Shown: positions 52,883 to 60,687 of the stretch, piece after piece
Numbering within the stretch: the first letter of the stretch is position 1
Layout: each line of letters opens with the position of its first letter
Origin: Achromobacter marplatensis
GTDB taxonomy: Bacteria; Pseudomonadota; Gammaproteobacteria; Burkholderiales; Burkholderiaceae_B
Assembly: GCF_002209535.1 (NCBI RefSeq)
Contig: NZ_NJIG01000025.1
Location: forward strand, 1-64,000
Length of the DNA: 64,000 bases
Direction of reading: 5' to 3'
Notes under the pieces: model-generated
What the model was told of the DNA's origin: nothing
The model's input: only the letters and a program-made list of their open reading frames with translations
The model's database searches: none
Program-made: the position numbers and the translations under genes

Positions 52883-53677
52883 TCAGAACTGGTAAGCCAG
52901 ACCCACAATGGGGCCCTGCTGGACGACGTTGTAGACGAAGCCGTTCCGATTGAAATTGACGCCCAGCGCACGGTAGCCCAGCACTGCCGACAGATTGGAC
53001 TTGAACTGATAGCCAATCGCGGCCGTGGCGTCCCAGTCCAGCCGGGCTTGTCCGGCGCCGATCACGCCCCAGCCGGTCAGATACCAGTGATCGTTCAACG
53101 CGTATTGGCCGCGCACGCCGGCAACCGCATCAATCCACGTCGCGCTGTCGCTTCGACGGTTGCCGCCAAGCACCCCACCCTTCAGGGAAATCGTGGTGCT
53201 GGCGTGCCAGAGCCGCCCGCCGCCGATCACGTCAAGGTGCCCTCGGTCGCTTTCAAGCACGCTGTAACCCGCGCCCAAAAAACCGGTGAATGTCTTGGAG
53301 GAAACATCGACCTTTCGACTCAGGAGGCCGTATTGGGTATTGCCGCCGCCGGAGAGCTGCGCATACATGACGTCCCCGACCACGCTGAACCGCTTGTACC
53401 GCGCCTCGGCAGCGCCCATGAACGCCAGATCCGTCTCGCTGATGATGTCGCTGAAACTGGAATTCAGTTTCACCGGCGGCCGCCCGAACTGCCCGACTTT
53501 TCCATTGATGCCAGACGCCCAGACATAGGGACTCACGCTGACCTGCCACGTGTCGGCGGCATCGCCAGAGTTCTTCTGCAGAAGCGGGCTGATCGGCAGC
53601 GTGCTGTCAGCAAAGGATACGTTGCAGGTCCCGACCAGCGCGCTCAACAGGATAAGCGGCGTAAAACACAGTTTCAT
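52883..53677 (-). CDS. Outer-membrane beta-barrel protein
   Basis: A 264-residue protein with a Sec signal peptide (MKLCFTPLILLSALVGTCNV, cleavage near FAD). The mature part alternates polar and hydrophobic residues and ends with the C-terminal Phe of outer-membrane barrels (IVGLAYQF). Strands such as WQVSVSPYVWASGINGKVG, RFSVVGDVMYAQLSG and TFTGFLGAGYSVLE suggest a small 8-10 strand barrel. No ligand can be named. The acid phosphatase gene lies 53 bp upstream on the same strand, so the two may be one operon. Confidence 0.8.
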   Translation of the reverse strand: MKLCFTPLILLSALVGTCNVSFADSTLPISPLLQKNSGDAADTWQVSVSPYVWASGINGKVGQFGRPPVKLNSSFSDIISETDLAFMGAAEARYKRFSVVGDVMYAQLSGGGNTQYGLLSRKVDVSSKTFTGFLGAGYSVLESDRGHLDVIGGGRLWHASTTISLKGGVLGGNRRSDSATWIDAVAGVRGQYALNDHWYLTGWGVIGAGQARLDWDATAAIGYQFKSNLSAVLGYRALGVNFNRNGFVYNVVQQGPIVGLAYQF

Positions 53678-53730
53678 GGTGACTCGATGATGCGGCGTCT
53701 TTGGAATGCGTAAGCGAATCGAAAATGGCG

Positions 53731-54567
53731 TCACTGTTCGGCCAGCGCAGCTTCCTCTGCCTTGCATTCGATGCTGGGCGCCGGTTGCTTGGCTTTGGCG
53801 GCTTCCACTTCCTTGCGGGCCGCAGCCAGATCGGCACGAAACTCGTCATAGTTCTGCAACAGGGCAACCGTTGCCGCGCCCATCGTGCGGCCGGCATCCA
53901 CATCGCTTTGCCAATGCGCGTTGCAGATCACGCGGCTTTGCCCGAACGCCAGGCCGCGCTTGAATATTGTGTTGGCGCGATCAGGATTGATTTCGGCCAG
54001 GACCAAGGCCCAAGCCCAGCCCGCCGCCGTATGGCCAGACGGGTATGAGCCATCCGTGCGCAACAGCGTTTCCTGCTCGGGGAAGCACGTTCCTTCGTTG
54101 TGGACGACAAACGGGCGAACCCGGTTATAGGTGTTCTTGACGCCATAGGTAGACAGGCCTGCATCGGTCAGCACCTTCTGCATCAAGCGATACAGGTGCG
54201 GCGTTTGCGCCTCGGTGATGTCCACGCCCATCGCGCACGAGAAATTCTTGGCCGGCTGCGGAAACTGCAGGTCTGCGTCCAGGCGGGCTTGCGCGGCGCG
54301 CGCGCCACCGCGCAGCGGGATGGTTGCCTTCCGTGCCTCTTCGTCGCGCGCGAACGCGGCGCTGTCCGCGGCAGGTGGCGGCCCAAGCAGATCGAGGCTG
54401 TTGGGCAGGTTCTCTTTGGGGATATAGCCCGGCGCCAACTCGAAGTGCGGGTCCGTAACTGCCGGGTCTGCTGCGCCGTCTGCCGCGTACGACAGCGCGT
54501 GGGTCATGCCCAAGAGAGCAAGCGAAACGCGGGCTGCCTTACTGCGTATTGTGCGAAGCATATACAT
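53731..54567 (-). CDS. Class A non-specific acid phosphatase (PhoN-like PAP2)
   Basis: A 278-residue periplasmic phosphatase. The signal peptide ends near SYAAD (residue 29). The PAP2 signature is complete: K144-X6-R151P152, PSGH at 176-179, and SR-X5-H-X3-D at 211-222. It should hydrolyse phosphate monoesters outside the cytoplasm. The ATG at 54567 gives a proper signal peptide; an ATG at 54801 would run through non-coding DNA. It is followed by the outer-membrane barrel gene on the same strand. Confidence 0.88.
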   Translation of the reverse strand: MYMLRTIRSKAARVSLALLGMTHALSYAADGAADPAVTDPHFELAPGYIPKENLPNSLDLLGPPPAADSAAFARDEEARKATIPLRGGARAAQARLDADLQFPQPAKNFSCAMGVDITEAQTPHLYRLMQKVLTDAGLSTYGVKNTYNRVRPFVVHNEGTCFPEQETLLRTDGSYPSGHTAAGWAWALVLAEINPDRANTIFKRGLAFGQSRVICNAHWQSDVDAGRTMGAATVALLQNYDEFRADLAAARKEVEAAKAKQPAPSIECKAEEAALAEQ

Positions 54568-54640
54568 CGATACCGTCAGTTGAATTTGCTGGACCCTCCA
54601 ACCCGAGACGCTTGGTTTACCCAAGCGTCGCGTGAAGGAA

Positions 54641-54728
54641 ATCGTGGGCGAATTTACACTGCGGGACCGGACGGGAAACGTCAAATGCGCCGAGGTGAGA
54701 CGGATTGGCGGGAATAATGAGACATTGC
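54641..54728 (+). repeat. 88-bp degenerate segment, copy B
   Basis: The inverted partner of 50445-50532. In frame it encodes EIVGEFTLRDRTGN and RRIGGNNETLLGI before a stop, evidently a fragment of the same coding family. The middle 30 bases have diverged while the ends are conserved. Confidence 0.65.
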
Positions 54729-54842
54729 TAGGAATACGGCAATGGAGCTGATCATGTCGAACGAACTGCGCATCTGACGTCCACGTCATTGGGTCGAGCA
54801 TAGACGTCGCCTGGCAGCGATCTGATCACGCGGGAACCAATG

Positions 54843-54881
54843 AAAATGGCCGCGGGCGTTTTTCCCGCGGCCATTTTTTTT
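54843..54881. terminator. Strong intrinsic terminator
   Basis: A 14-bp perfect stem (AAAATGGCCGCGGG with its complement) around a 7-base loop, followed by more T on the plus strand, eight in all. It lies ten bases past the stop of the minus-strand membrane protein gene and can serve that gene. Confidence 0.88.
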
Positions 54882-54890
54882 GTGCGGCGC

Positions 54891-55865
54891 TCAGTGCGCT
54901 GATGCAAGCCTTCTCGAAGGGGTGTAAAGCGCAAGCTTTCCCACCATGCAGCCCAGCACGAGCAGCGCGGCATACACCAACAGCGTCACTGCAGCCGCCA
55001 CATTGGATTCGGCAACACGAATCAGTTGGTTCCATGACATCGCCCTAATGGCCAAAAATCCCATGCCTACACCCAGCACCTGAGCCAGCCAGAAGGCCAG
55101 CGTGCCGTGGGCAAGCGCACGTCCTTGGCGCGCAGCGCCGATGGGGTGCTGCAGGATTTTCAGACAGACCTGCGTGCACAGCACCAGGATGATGACGGGC
55201 AGGATCAGGTAGCCCAGCGCGTATTCCAGCCAGCCTACGCTCATCGCCTGCGCTTGCAAGTAGCTGCCCAAGGCGATGCATACACTCAATTGCCAGCCCA
55301 ATATCATCAGCCCCGAGTTCCAGGCGGCGTGACGCTGTTCATACGCCGGGCCACCCGCCAAGCCCGCAGGCTGCACTGTCCGCGTAGCGATGCGCACGAC
55401 GAGATATGCGCCAAGGATTTCCAGGGCAATGGCCAAGGCACTGATAAACAGGCCCAAAGTAATGAATTGGCCCGCCGGACCGGCGTGCACCATGATGTAT
55501 TGCATGAGTACGTTACGCAGGTAAACCGTAGCCACCGACACCGCCAACAAGAGGATCAACAGCAAGGCGACGAAGGTGCCAAAGAGCTTGCGGGGTTCGT
55601 CCACGGCCTGCGTATTCTTCTGCCGCAGCCAGCGATGCATGGTGCCCCATACCGTCAAGCCGATAAAGACGGCCGATGTTGCAATGGTGGTCAGCAACGG
55701 CATCAAGAATTGCGGCTGGCTGTAGATCTCGCGCAGTTGCGCCGACTCGGGTAGCCAAAATACCGAGTAGCTTTGCGCCAGCGCTGCGTAGGCCACGCGG
55801 ACGACGACGGCGGTCAAAGCCAGACGCCAGGCAAGTGAGGAGGGAAAGGGAGTGGGTTCGATCAT
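54891..55865 (-). CDS. Hypothetical polytopic membrane protein
   Basis: A 324-residue protein I do not recognise, with eight or so membrane segments spread evenly: LALTAVVVRVAYAAL, LLTTIATSAVFIGLTVW, FVALLLILLLAVSVATVYL, FITLGLFISALAIALEILG, LMILGWQLSVCIALG, LGYLILPVIILVL, LAFWLAQVLGVGMGFLAI and VAAAVTLLVYAALLVLGCMV. No enzyme or transporter motif is seen. The start could be 55865 (MIEPTPF) or 55925 (MFDPELF); neither has a clear ribosome site. A terminator follows it. Confidence 0.65.
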   Translation of the reverse strand: MIEPTPFPSSLAWRLALTAVVVRVAYAALAQSYSVFWLPESAQLREIYSQPQFLMPLLTTIATSAVFIGLTVWGTMHRWLRQKNTQAVDEPRKLFGTFVALLLILLLAVSVATVYLRNVLMQYIMVHAGPAGQFITLGLFISALAIALEILGAYLVVRIATRTVQPAGLAGGPAYEQRHAAWNSGLMILGWQLSVCIALGSYLQAQAMSVGWLEYALGYLILPVIILVLCTQVCLKILQHPIGAARQGRALAHGTLAFWLAQVLGVGMGFLAIRAMSWNQLIRVAESNVAAAVTLLVYAALLVLGCMVGKLALYTPSRRLASAH

Positions 55866-56322
55866 CGGCGTTGCACGAACAGTGTCGGGAAATAACGGCA
55901 GTCGAAATAATTCGGGATCGAACATAGCACGGCGATGCGGACCGTCATGCAGGAGGTTGGCGGGGGGTGGCATTTGTAATGCTGCTAAATGTTACGTCGG
56001 ATTGCTAGGGGAAAACCCAAGATTGATTGGTCGCAGGCAAACTCAAATCGCCGCTACAAACCGATATGCCTGACGCCCAATTTACGGGGCCCGCCGCCAG
56101 GCCAAAAGGCTGTCGGAAACGAAATTTCACGACATCCATTTTTTATTACTGATTCGGCCCGCCCAGCAAATATGTTCATGCCGCCTGCGGTGATACAAAG
56201 CCAAGGCATCGGCATTTGGATGAACCAATCACGTCCCGGACACCCGAAGGGTACAAGAGCACATATTGGTTTATAGGCCGCGTTACGTACTTTCCGCCAA
56301 GCTGAACTTAGGAGTTTTGAAC
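55866..56322. other. 457-bp stretch without a recognised gene
   Basis: The stretch may include the first codons of the membrane protein on the minus strand. It has lower GC than its neighbours and a short imperfect inverted pair (56054-56069 and 56261-56276, 13 of 16 bases) that encodes YKPIC in each orientation. I see no convincing gene here. Confidence 0.5.
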
Positions 56323-56853
56323 GTGCAATTCCACGCGACGAACAGGCGTCAGATCGCGCTTTGCCTCGGTATTGTGCTTGTATGCGGAACGATGTCGGTT
56401 TCGTCTGAGGCAGCTGGCGCCAGCTCCAATTTGAAATGGTCCACAGATCCAACCACCCAATGCCGCTTCGTCGCGCCTGATTCTTTAGGTGATGGCCCCA
56501 AATACTGGACGGGCTTTTGCTCCACCGTCACCAAAGTAGCCACCGGCGCGGGCATGATCGTGGCTCGTAAGGGAAATCAAACTGGCCCTGCCTTTTTCGG
56601 CGAGTTGCGTGCAGGCGTTCCGATCATTGGCGTTGTCAATGATGGAGACGGCTACAGCGCTGGCTTGTTTGATGGCAAGGAAATTGGCGCTTCCAAAGAA
56701 GCCGAACGGGTGGATATTGACGACAGCTTCGAAGTCGCTGCGCGCGCCGCAAAGATGGTCAGTGAGTATTATTCCCAGCAAAAGAACACCGCCTCTGCAA
56801 AGTATTATCAGGGTGTCGCCAAGCAGTTTTCCACTCAGCTTGAGAGAGATTAA
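56323..56853 (+). CDS. Hypothetical exported protein
   Basis: A 176-residue protein I do not recognise. A signal peptide (QIALCLGIVLVCGTMSV, cleavage near SEAAG) indicates export. Two Cys in the mature part (CRFVAP, GFCSTV) may pair. The later part reads GPAFFGELRAGVPIIGVVND and ends in a polar helix rich in Gln and Lys. The GTG at 56323 is chosen for its AGGAG eight bases upstream. GC content is below that of nearby genes, which could mean recent arrival. Confidence 0.65.
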   Translation: MQFHATNRRQIALCLGIVLVCGTMSVSSEAAGASSNLKWSTDPTTQCRFVAPDSLGDGPKYWTGFCSTVTKVATGAGMIVARKGNQTGPAFFGELRAGVPIIGVVNDGDGYSAGLFDGKEIGASKEAERVDIDDSFEVAARAAKMVSEYYSQQKNTASAKYYQGVAKQFSTQLERD

Positions 56854-56975
56854 GCCGACGACTGCCCGCTCACGGAGCAGGCCCCCCACGTGAGACCAAC
56901 GCAAATCTGCCGCGCTGAACACAGCAATCACATGTTGTGAGCGGCGTTGCACCCACAGCGCCATATCAATTAACA

Positions 56976-57329
56976 ATGAACAAACCAATGAAAAATTTTG
57001 CGCTTTCTGCGGCTGAGCTTAAGCCCCTGGCTACGGGCAGAGGGGGTTGCATTGCCACCGACGAGATCACCGTTGAAGGCAGGCCGGTTGGCTACATGGT
57101 GCGTGAGGAACCGATATTCCCCGAAGACAGCGGCTGGGCTTTTCAGGCAGGCGACGAGACGCAGGCTTATATGGATGATCCGTCCAATCATGGGGTTTTC
57201 GACGTGAACACGATCGCAAACCTTTGCCCCGATATCATCCCGCTGCTTGACTCGCCACCGCCTGTCGCATTTGCACGCCTAGCGTCAGGACAGCTTGTGC
57301 AAGTGCCCCATGAGGCGCCTTTGGACTAG
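56976..57329 (+). CDS. DUF2185 (Imm33-like) protein
   Basis: A 117-residue protein of the DUF2185 family, many of which act as immunity proteins in polymorphic toxin systems. Diagnostic stretches are GGCIATDEITVEGRPVGYMV, REEPIFPEDSGWAFQAGDET, YMDDPSNHGVFDVNTIANL and IIPLLDSPP. No toxin gene is next to it, and an isolated immunity gene is common. The start is uncertain between 56976 and 56988. A stop at 57327-57329 is followed in the same frame by a DUF305 remnant. Confidence 0.78.
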   Translation: MNKPMKNFALSAAELKPLATGRGGCIATDEITVEGRPVGYMVREEPIFPEDSGWAFQAGDETQAYMDDPSNHGVFDVNTIANLCPDIIPLLDSPPPVAFARLASGQLVQVPHEAPLD

Positions 57330-57530
57330 GTCGGTTGCCCGTTGCAAGCCGACGTGGACTTCATGCGTGGCATGATCCCCCACCACCAAGGCGCCATAGA
57401 CATGGCGAAAGTGGCGCTTCGGTATGGCAAGGACCCGATCGTTCGCGAACTTGCCGAAGACGTGATCCGCGCCCAGGAGGGTGAGATCACGATGATGCAG
57501 GAATGGCTCGACACGCGAGGCCTGCGATGA
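57330..57530 (+). pseudogene. DUF305 C-terminal remnant
   Basis: The open frame after the DUF2185 stop encodes DVDFMRGMIPHHQGAIDMAK and VRELAEDVIRAQEGEITMMQEW, the C-terminal half of a DUF305 protein. The signal peptide and the N-terminal half, including its own metal-binding Met/His cluster, are missing, and no plausible start codon with a ribosome site exists. It lies in the same frame as the DUF2185 gene, parted only by one TAG. Confidence 0.7.
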
Positions 57531-57696
57531 AAATGTTCTAGAGCAGGTTCCAAAGCTAGCAGCCTGAATGGATCACGGCGCTCGGCAACTCGCACGCGGC
57601 ACTTGACCTGGATCGAGTTTCCCCAGTTAATGTCGCTGCCTACGTCCTAGCATTACCAATGTAGGAGTCTCTCCCTCCCTCTCCTCGTTTCCATTT

Positions 57697-58878
57697 ATGG
57701 TTGCCTCCACGCTCGTCGCCATGCTGTGTGCACACCTGTTGTGCTTTTCGGTCATGTTTTTGCTTATCAGTCGTCGCTTGCCCGGCAACCGGATGGGGAT
57801 GGATTTTTTTGCGGTAGGCAATCTTCTGCTGGCGTTGGCCTACATCCTGCAACTGCTTGAGGGGGGACCGGCCTGGAGCGTGATGAGCGTCATCAACCAC
57901 ACCCTCACGCTGGCTGCCCCCATCGCCTACTGGCTTGGCGCCATGCGTTTTTTTGGGCGTCAAGTTCCATTGTGGCGTCCATTGATCATTTTTTCCTTGG
58001 CCTACGGCATAGCGCAATTATTGGTGCAATGGAACGCAGGACCCACCGCGCGCTATGCCATGCTTGCGGCGACGGCGAGCCTGCTTTTCTTTGCAATGAC
58101 CATCACCGTGATCTACGGTGTGCGCACTTTCGCAAAAGACTTGTACGGAGAGATGGTCTTCTTTGCGCTTCTGATTGGCGGGATCTGTGTTCTCAATGCG
58201 CTGAAGTTCTTGAAAATCGTAGATGACGGTTTGGATGCGCTGCACATGGACAGCCGCTTTCAAATGATCTTCTACATCTACATGTCGACCCTGGCTACCA
58301 TCGTGCCGCCCTCCATTGTCTGGCTGGTACTGCGGCGGCTGACGGATAGTCTGCGCAACATAGCGGCGCGCGATCCCATGACGGACCTGCTCAATCGCAG
58401 AGGGCTTCTGGATGCGCTTAAACGGTATTTCGATTCTCGGCATTCCGCGCCCGTTCGCTTGCTGCTGTTGGATGTCGACCATTTCAAGCGGATCAATGAC
58501 ACCTACGGCCACCAAGCCGGGGATGAAGTCATATGCCAAGTGGCGGAACTACTTCGCTCCACCGTTCGTCGTGGCGACTTGACGGGTCGTATCGGGGGAG
58601 AGGAATTCGTGGCAATCTTCCTGGAGGCGGACGGTGACACGGTAATCACCTTGGCAGAGCGCCTACGTACCCGCATGGAAAGCCAAGGCATCAACGTGAC
58701 GGGTTCTAGTAGTTCCCTGCGCTGTACGATCACCATTGGAATTTCGCCCCCCTTCCATGGCGCCCATGGCCTGGAGGATGCGCTTCGGCAAGCCGACGCG
58801 GCGCTCTACAGAGGAAAGGCGGCGGGACGCAATCGGGTCGAATTATCCGACCTGACGTTGTCAGACTGCAATTCATGA
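57697..58878 (+). CDS. Membrane-bound diguanylate cyclase
   Basis: A 393-residue protein: six hydrophobic segments in residues 1-215, then a GGDEF domain (about 220-385). The active-site loop is GGEEF (300-304), so cyclic di-GMP synthesis is expected, and an I-site RRGD at 291-294, five residues before it, allows product inhibition. DVDHFKRINDTYGHQAGD is the usual metal/GTP-binding region. The membrane part may sense an envelope signal. It stands alone; the YCII gene follows after 53 bp. Confidence 0.9.
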   Translation: MVASTLVAMLCAHLLCFSVMFLLISRRLPGNRMGMDFFAVGNLLLALAYILQLLEGGPAWSVMSVINHTLTLAAPIAYWLGAMRFFGRQVPLWRPLIIFSLAYGIAQLLVQWNAGPTARYAMLAATASLLFFAMTITVIYGVRTFAKDLYGEMVFFALLIGGICVLNALKFLKIVDDGLDALHMDSRFQMIFYIYMSTLATIVPPSIVWLVLRRLTDSLRNIAARDPMTDLLNRRGLLDALKRYFDSRHSAPVRLLLLDVDHFKRINDTYGHQAGDEVICQVAELLRSTVRRGDLTGRIGGEEFVAIFLEADGDTVITLAERLRTRMESQGINVTGSSSSLRCTITIGISPPFHGAHGLEDALRQADAALYRGKAAGRNRVELSDLTLSDCNS

Positions 58879-58931
58879 CGCTGTATGCAGTCTGATACCT
58901 TAACGAAGCACGCCTTCTCAGGAGACTCCCC

Positions 58932-59261
58932 ATGCCAAAGTTCGTGACGATCGGATATGGAGACCAAGCGGGTTACGACCGTACGGCAGCCCCCCTCCGC
59001 GATGCTGCGCATGCGCACGACGCGCGGTTGAAACAAGACGGCGTGTTGATGGGCATCGCAGGCGCCCCGGTGCAGGTACGCAATCACGACGCTGCCGGCG
59101 TCGAAACGACGAACGCACCCTATATGCGGTCGCCCTTGCCAGTGGCTGGCTTTTCCATCATCGAGGCGGCGGACCTGGCCGAGGCGATTGACCTGGTGTC
59201 GCGCACGCCCTGCGCGATTGCGCATGGCGTCGTGGAAGTATGGCCATTGGAACAGCCGTAA
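58932..59261 (+). CDS. YCII-related (DGPF) protein
   Basis: A 109-residue protein of the YCII/DGPF family, ferredoxin-like folds often seen beside sigma-factor genes. Typical stretches are MPKFVTIGYGDQAGYDR, LKQDGVLMGIAG, PLPVAGFSIIEAADLAEAI and HGVVEVWPLE. Catalytic function is unknown. CAGGAGAC precedes the ATG. A short cupin-like gene start follows within 14 bp. Confidence 0.82.
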   Translation: MPKFVTIGYGDQAGYDRTAAPLRDAAHAHDARLKQDGVLMGIAGAPVQVRNHDAAGVETTNAPYMRSPLPVAGFSIIEAADLAEAIDLVSRTPCAIAHGVVEVWPLEQP

Positions 59262-59274
59262 GCGAGAGCGGCCG

Positions 59275-59334
59275 ATGAGCCGACCGGATTTCATCAAGCA
59301 TTGGACTGAACTCGAAAAACCCGACGCGGAAGGC
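59275..59334 (+). pseudogene. 5' stub of a cupin-family gene
   Basis: The first 20 codons, MSRPDFIKHWTELEKPDAE, look like the opening of a family of small cupin proteins that begin with a [K/R]PDFI..W.ELE pattern. After that the frame enters the antisense of the lipoprotein gene at 59368-59619 and loses all likeness. It is likely a truncated gene. Confidence 0.35.
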
Positions 59335-59367
59335 ACCGAACAGAGCGTGGCGCTACCGATTTCGGGA

Positions 59368-59619
59368 TCAGTTGCTGTTGATCCACTCCTGCGTATCCCG
59401 GACGAACCACGGAAGATTCAGTTTTTCCCCTTCGCCGGACTGTATGGTCAAGCGCTGATCCGAGGAACCGGGCGTGGCGTTCGCACGCTGCGTCGTGGAA
59501 GATGGCCGGCTGCGATAGTCCATATCGGTTTGCCGGGGCGGATTGTTCGCGCAGGCGGCAATCGACGCGCACGCGACCGCGGCAAGGACGGGTCTTACGG
59601 TTAAGCGAAGGATCTTCAT
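59368..59619 (-). CDS. Small predicted lipoprotein
   Basis: 83 residues. The N-terminus has a lipoprotein signal (MKILRLTVRPVLAAVACASI) with the lipobox IAAC, then a Pro/Ser/Thr-rich tail. I do not recognise the rest. No ribosome site is clear before the ATG at 59619. It lies between the YCII gene and the regulator at 59686, so it may be a real small envelope protein, but the short length keeps confidence modest. Confidence 0.5.
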   Translation of the reverse strand: MKILRLTVRPVLAAVACASIAACANNPPRQTDMDYRSRPSSTTQRANATPGSSDQRLTIQSGEGEKLNLPWFVRDTQEWINSN

Positions 59620-59685
59620 GATGGACGGGTTCCCGCTGGTGGCACAGGCCGACGTGCCGGCAATCAAAGGCCTCTACTGCGTACC

Positions 59686-60567
59686 TTACTCGCAATGCGC
59701 GGTCTCTGTTGGCGTCGTACGCCCCTGCACCCATCGCGCAAAATCCTCTGCCCGCGGTTCGTCAGGCGCCGGCGCGTACACCACCAGCCGCAAATGGCGG
59801 CTTTCGTCCACGGACAAGGTCGCGTGCTCGAAGGCCACCTCTCCCAGCGGTTCGATATGCAGCTTGCGCACACCCATGCACGTGCCGTGCACGTCGTGTT
59901 CGCGCCACCAGGCCTTGAAATCCGGCGACACACGTTCCAGTTCGTCGACCAGTTCGGCGATGTCGGGCACGCCCGCCGCGCTGGCGAAATCGCGCCGGAA
60001 GGTGGACAGCATGGCGGGCGCTTGCGCTTGCCAGTCGACGAACACCTGCCGCATCGCGGGCGCCACGAACAGCATCCACAGTAGGTTACGGCGGCCGGGC
60101 GCTTGCGCCGAGAAGCCGAAGACGTGGTCGGCGGCGGCGTTCCACACCACGACGTCCCAACGCAGGTTCAGGATGTAGGCCGGCCGGGCGGGCAAGTCGT
60201 CCATCAGCCTGCGTACCTGTGGCGGCACGGTGCACACGGTGCGGCCCGGCTCGGCAGGCGGGCGTTGATGGGCCAACAGATACAGGTGGCGGCGCTCGGC
60301 GGGATCCAGTTTCAGTACGCGCGCCAGGTTTTCCAGGAAGGTGGCCGACACGCTGATGTTGCGCCCCTGTTCGAACCACGTGTACCAGGCCAGGCCCACG
60401 CCCGCCAACGCGGCCACTTCCTCACGGCGCAGTCCGGGCGTTCGGCGGCGGCCGCCGGCGGGCAGGCCCAGCGCCGTCGGGCTGAGGCGTTCACGACGCA
60501 GGCGCAGGAATTCGGACAGGTCCGCCCGTGTGCGGTCCAGGCGCTGGGGGATGGGAGCGTCAGTCAT
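59686..60567 (-). CDS. XRE-family regulator with MmyB-like ligand domain
   Basis: A 293-residue protein. The helix-turn-helix is at residues 20-80 (LSEFLRLRRERLSP, GLRREEVAALAGVGLAWYTW, FEQGRNISVSATFLENLARVL); the MmyB-type ligand-binding domain (about 105-285) has the usual YILNLRWDVVVWNAAADHVF and LLWMLFVAPAMR. Members often control an adjacent exporter or oxidoreductase. It is divergent from the DHA2 carrier at 60688 across 120 bp and most likely represses it. A long upstream frame on the same strand is a shadow of that carrier gene; the ATG at 60567 or one at 60582 is the start. Confidence 0.87.
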   Translation of the reverse strand: MTDAPIPQRLDRTRADLSEFLRLRRERLSPTALGLPAGGRRRTPGLRREEVAALAGVGLAWYTWFEQGRNISVSATFLENLARVLKLDPAERRHLYLLAHQRPPAEPGRTVCTVPPQVRRLMDDLPARPAYILNLRWDVVVWNAAADHVFGFSAQAPGRRNLLWMLFVAPAMRQVFVDWQAQAPAMLSTFRRDFASAAGVPDIAELVDELERVSPDFKAWWREHDVHGTCMGVRKLHIEPLGEVAFEHATLSVDESRHLRLVVYAPAPDEPRAEDFARWVQGRTTPTETAHCE

Positions 60568-60594
60568 CACGAGAATAAGCATCCTGGCGGGCAG

Positions 60595-60615
60595 GCTATT
60601 GCAAGCAGTAATAGC
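60595..60615. promoter_or_regulatory. Inverted repeat GCTATT-N9-AATAGC in the divergent gap
   Basis: 6-bp perfect arms in the 120-bp gap between the XRE-MmyB regulator and the MFS gene, a good place for an operator controlling both. Confidence 0.45.
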
Positions 60616-60687
60616 ATAAACAGCTAAATTGTATAAGGCTGAAGATCCACCCAGAATACCGCCAATCCTGTTTCCGATGGCGTATTC

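Larger units (their letters stand above)
54568..54890. other. Non-coding stretch with a repeat copy and a terminator
   Basis: This 323-bp gap holds the second copy of the degenerate 88-bp segment (54641-54728) and a strong terminator (54843-54881). I see no intact gene. Confidence 0.6.
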
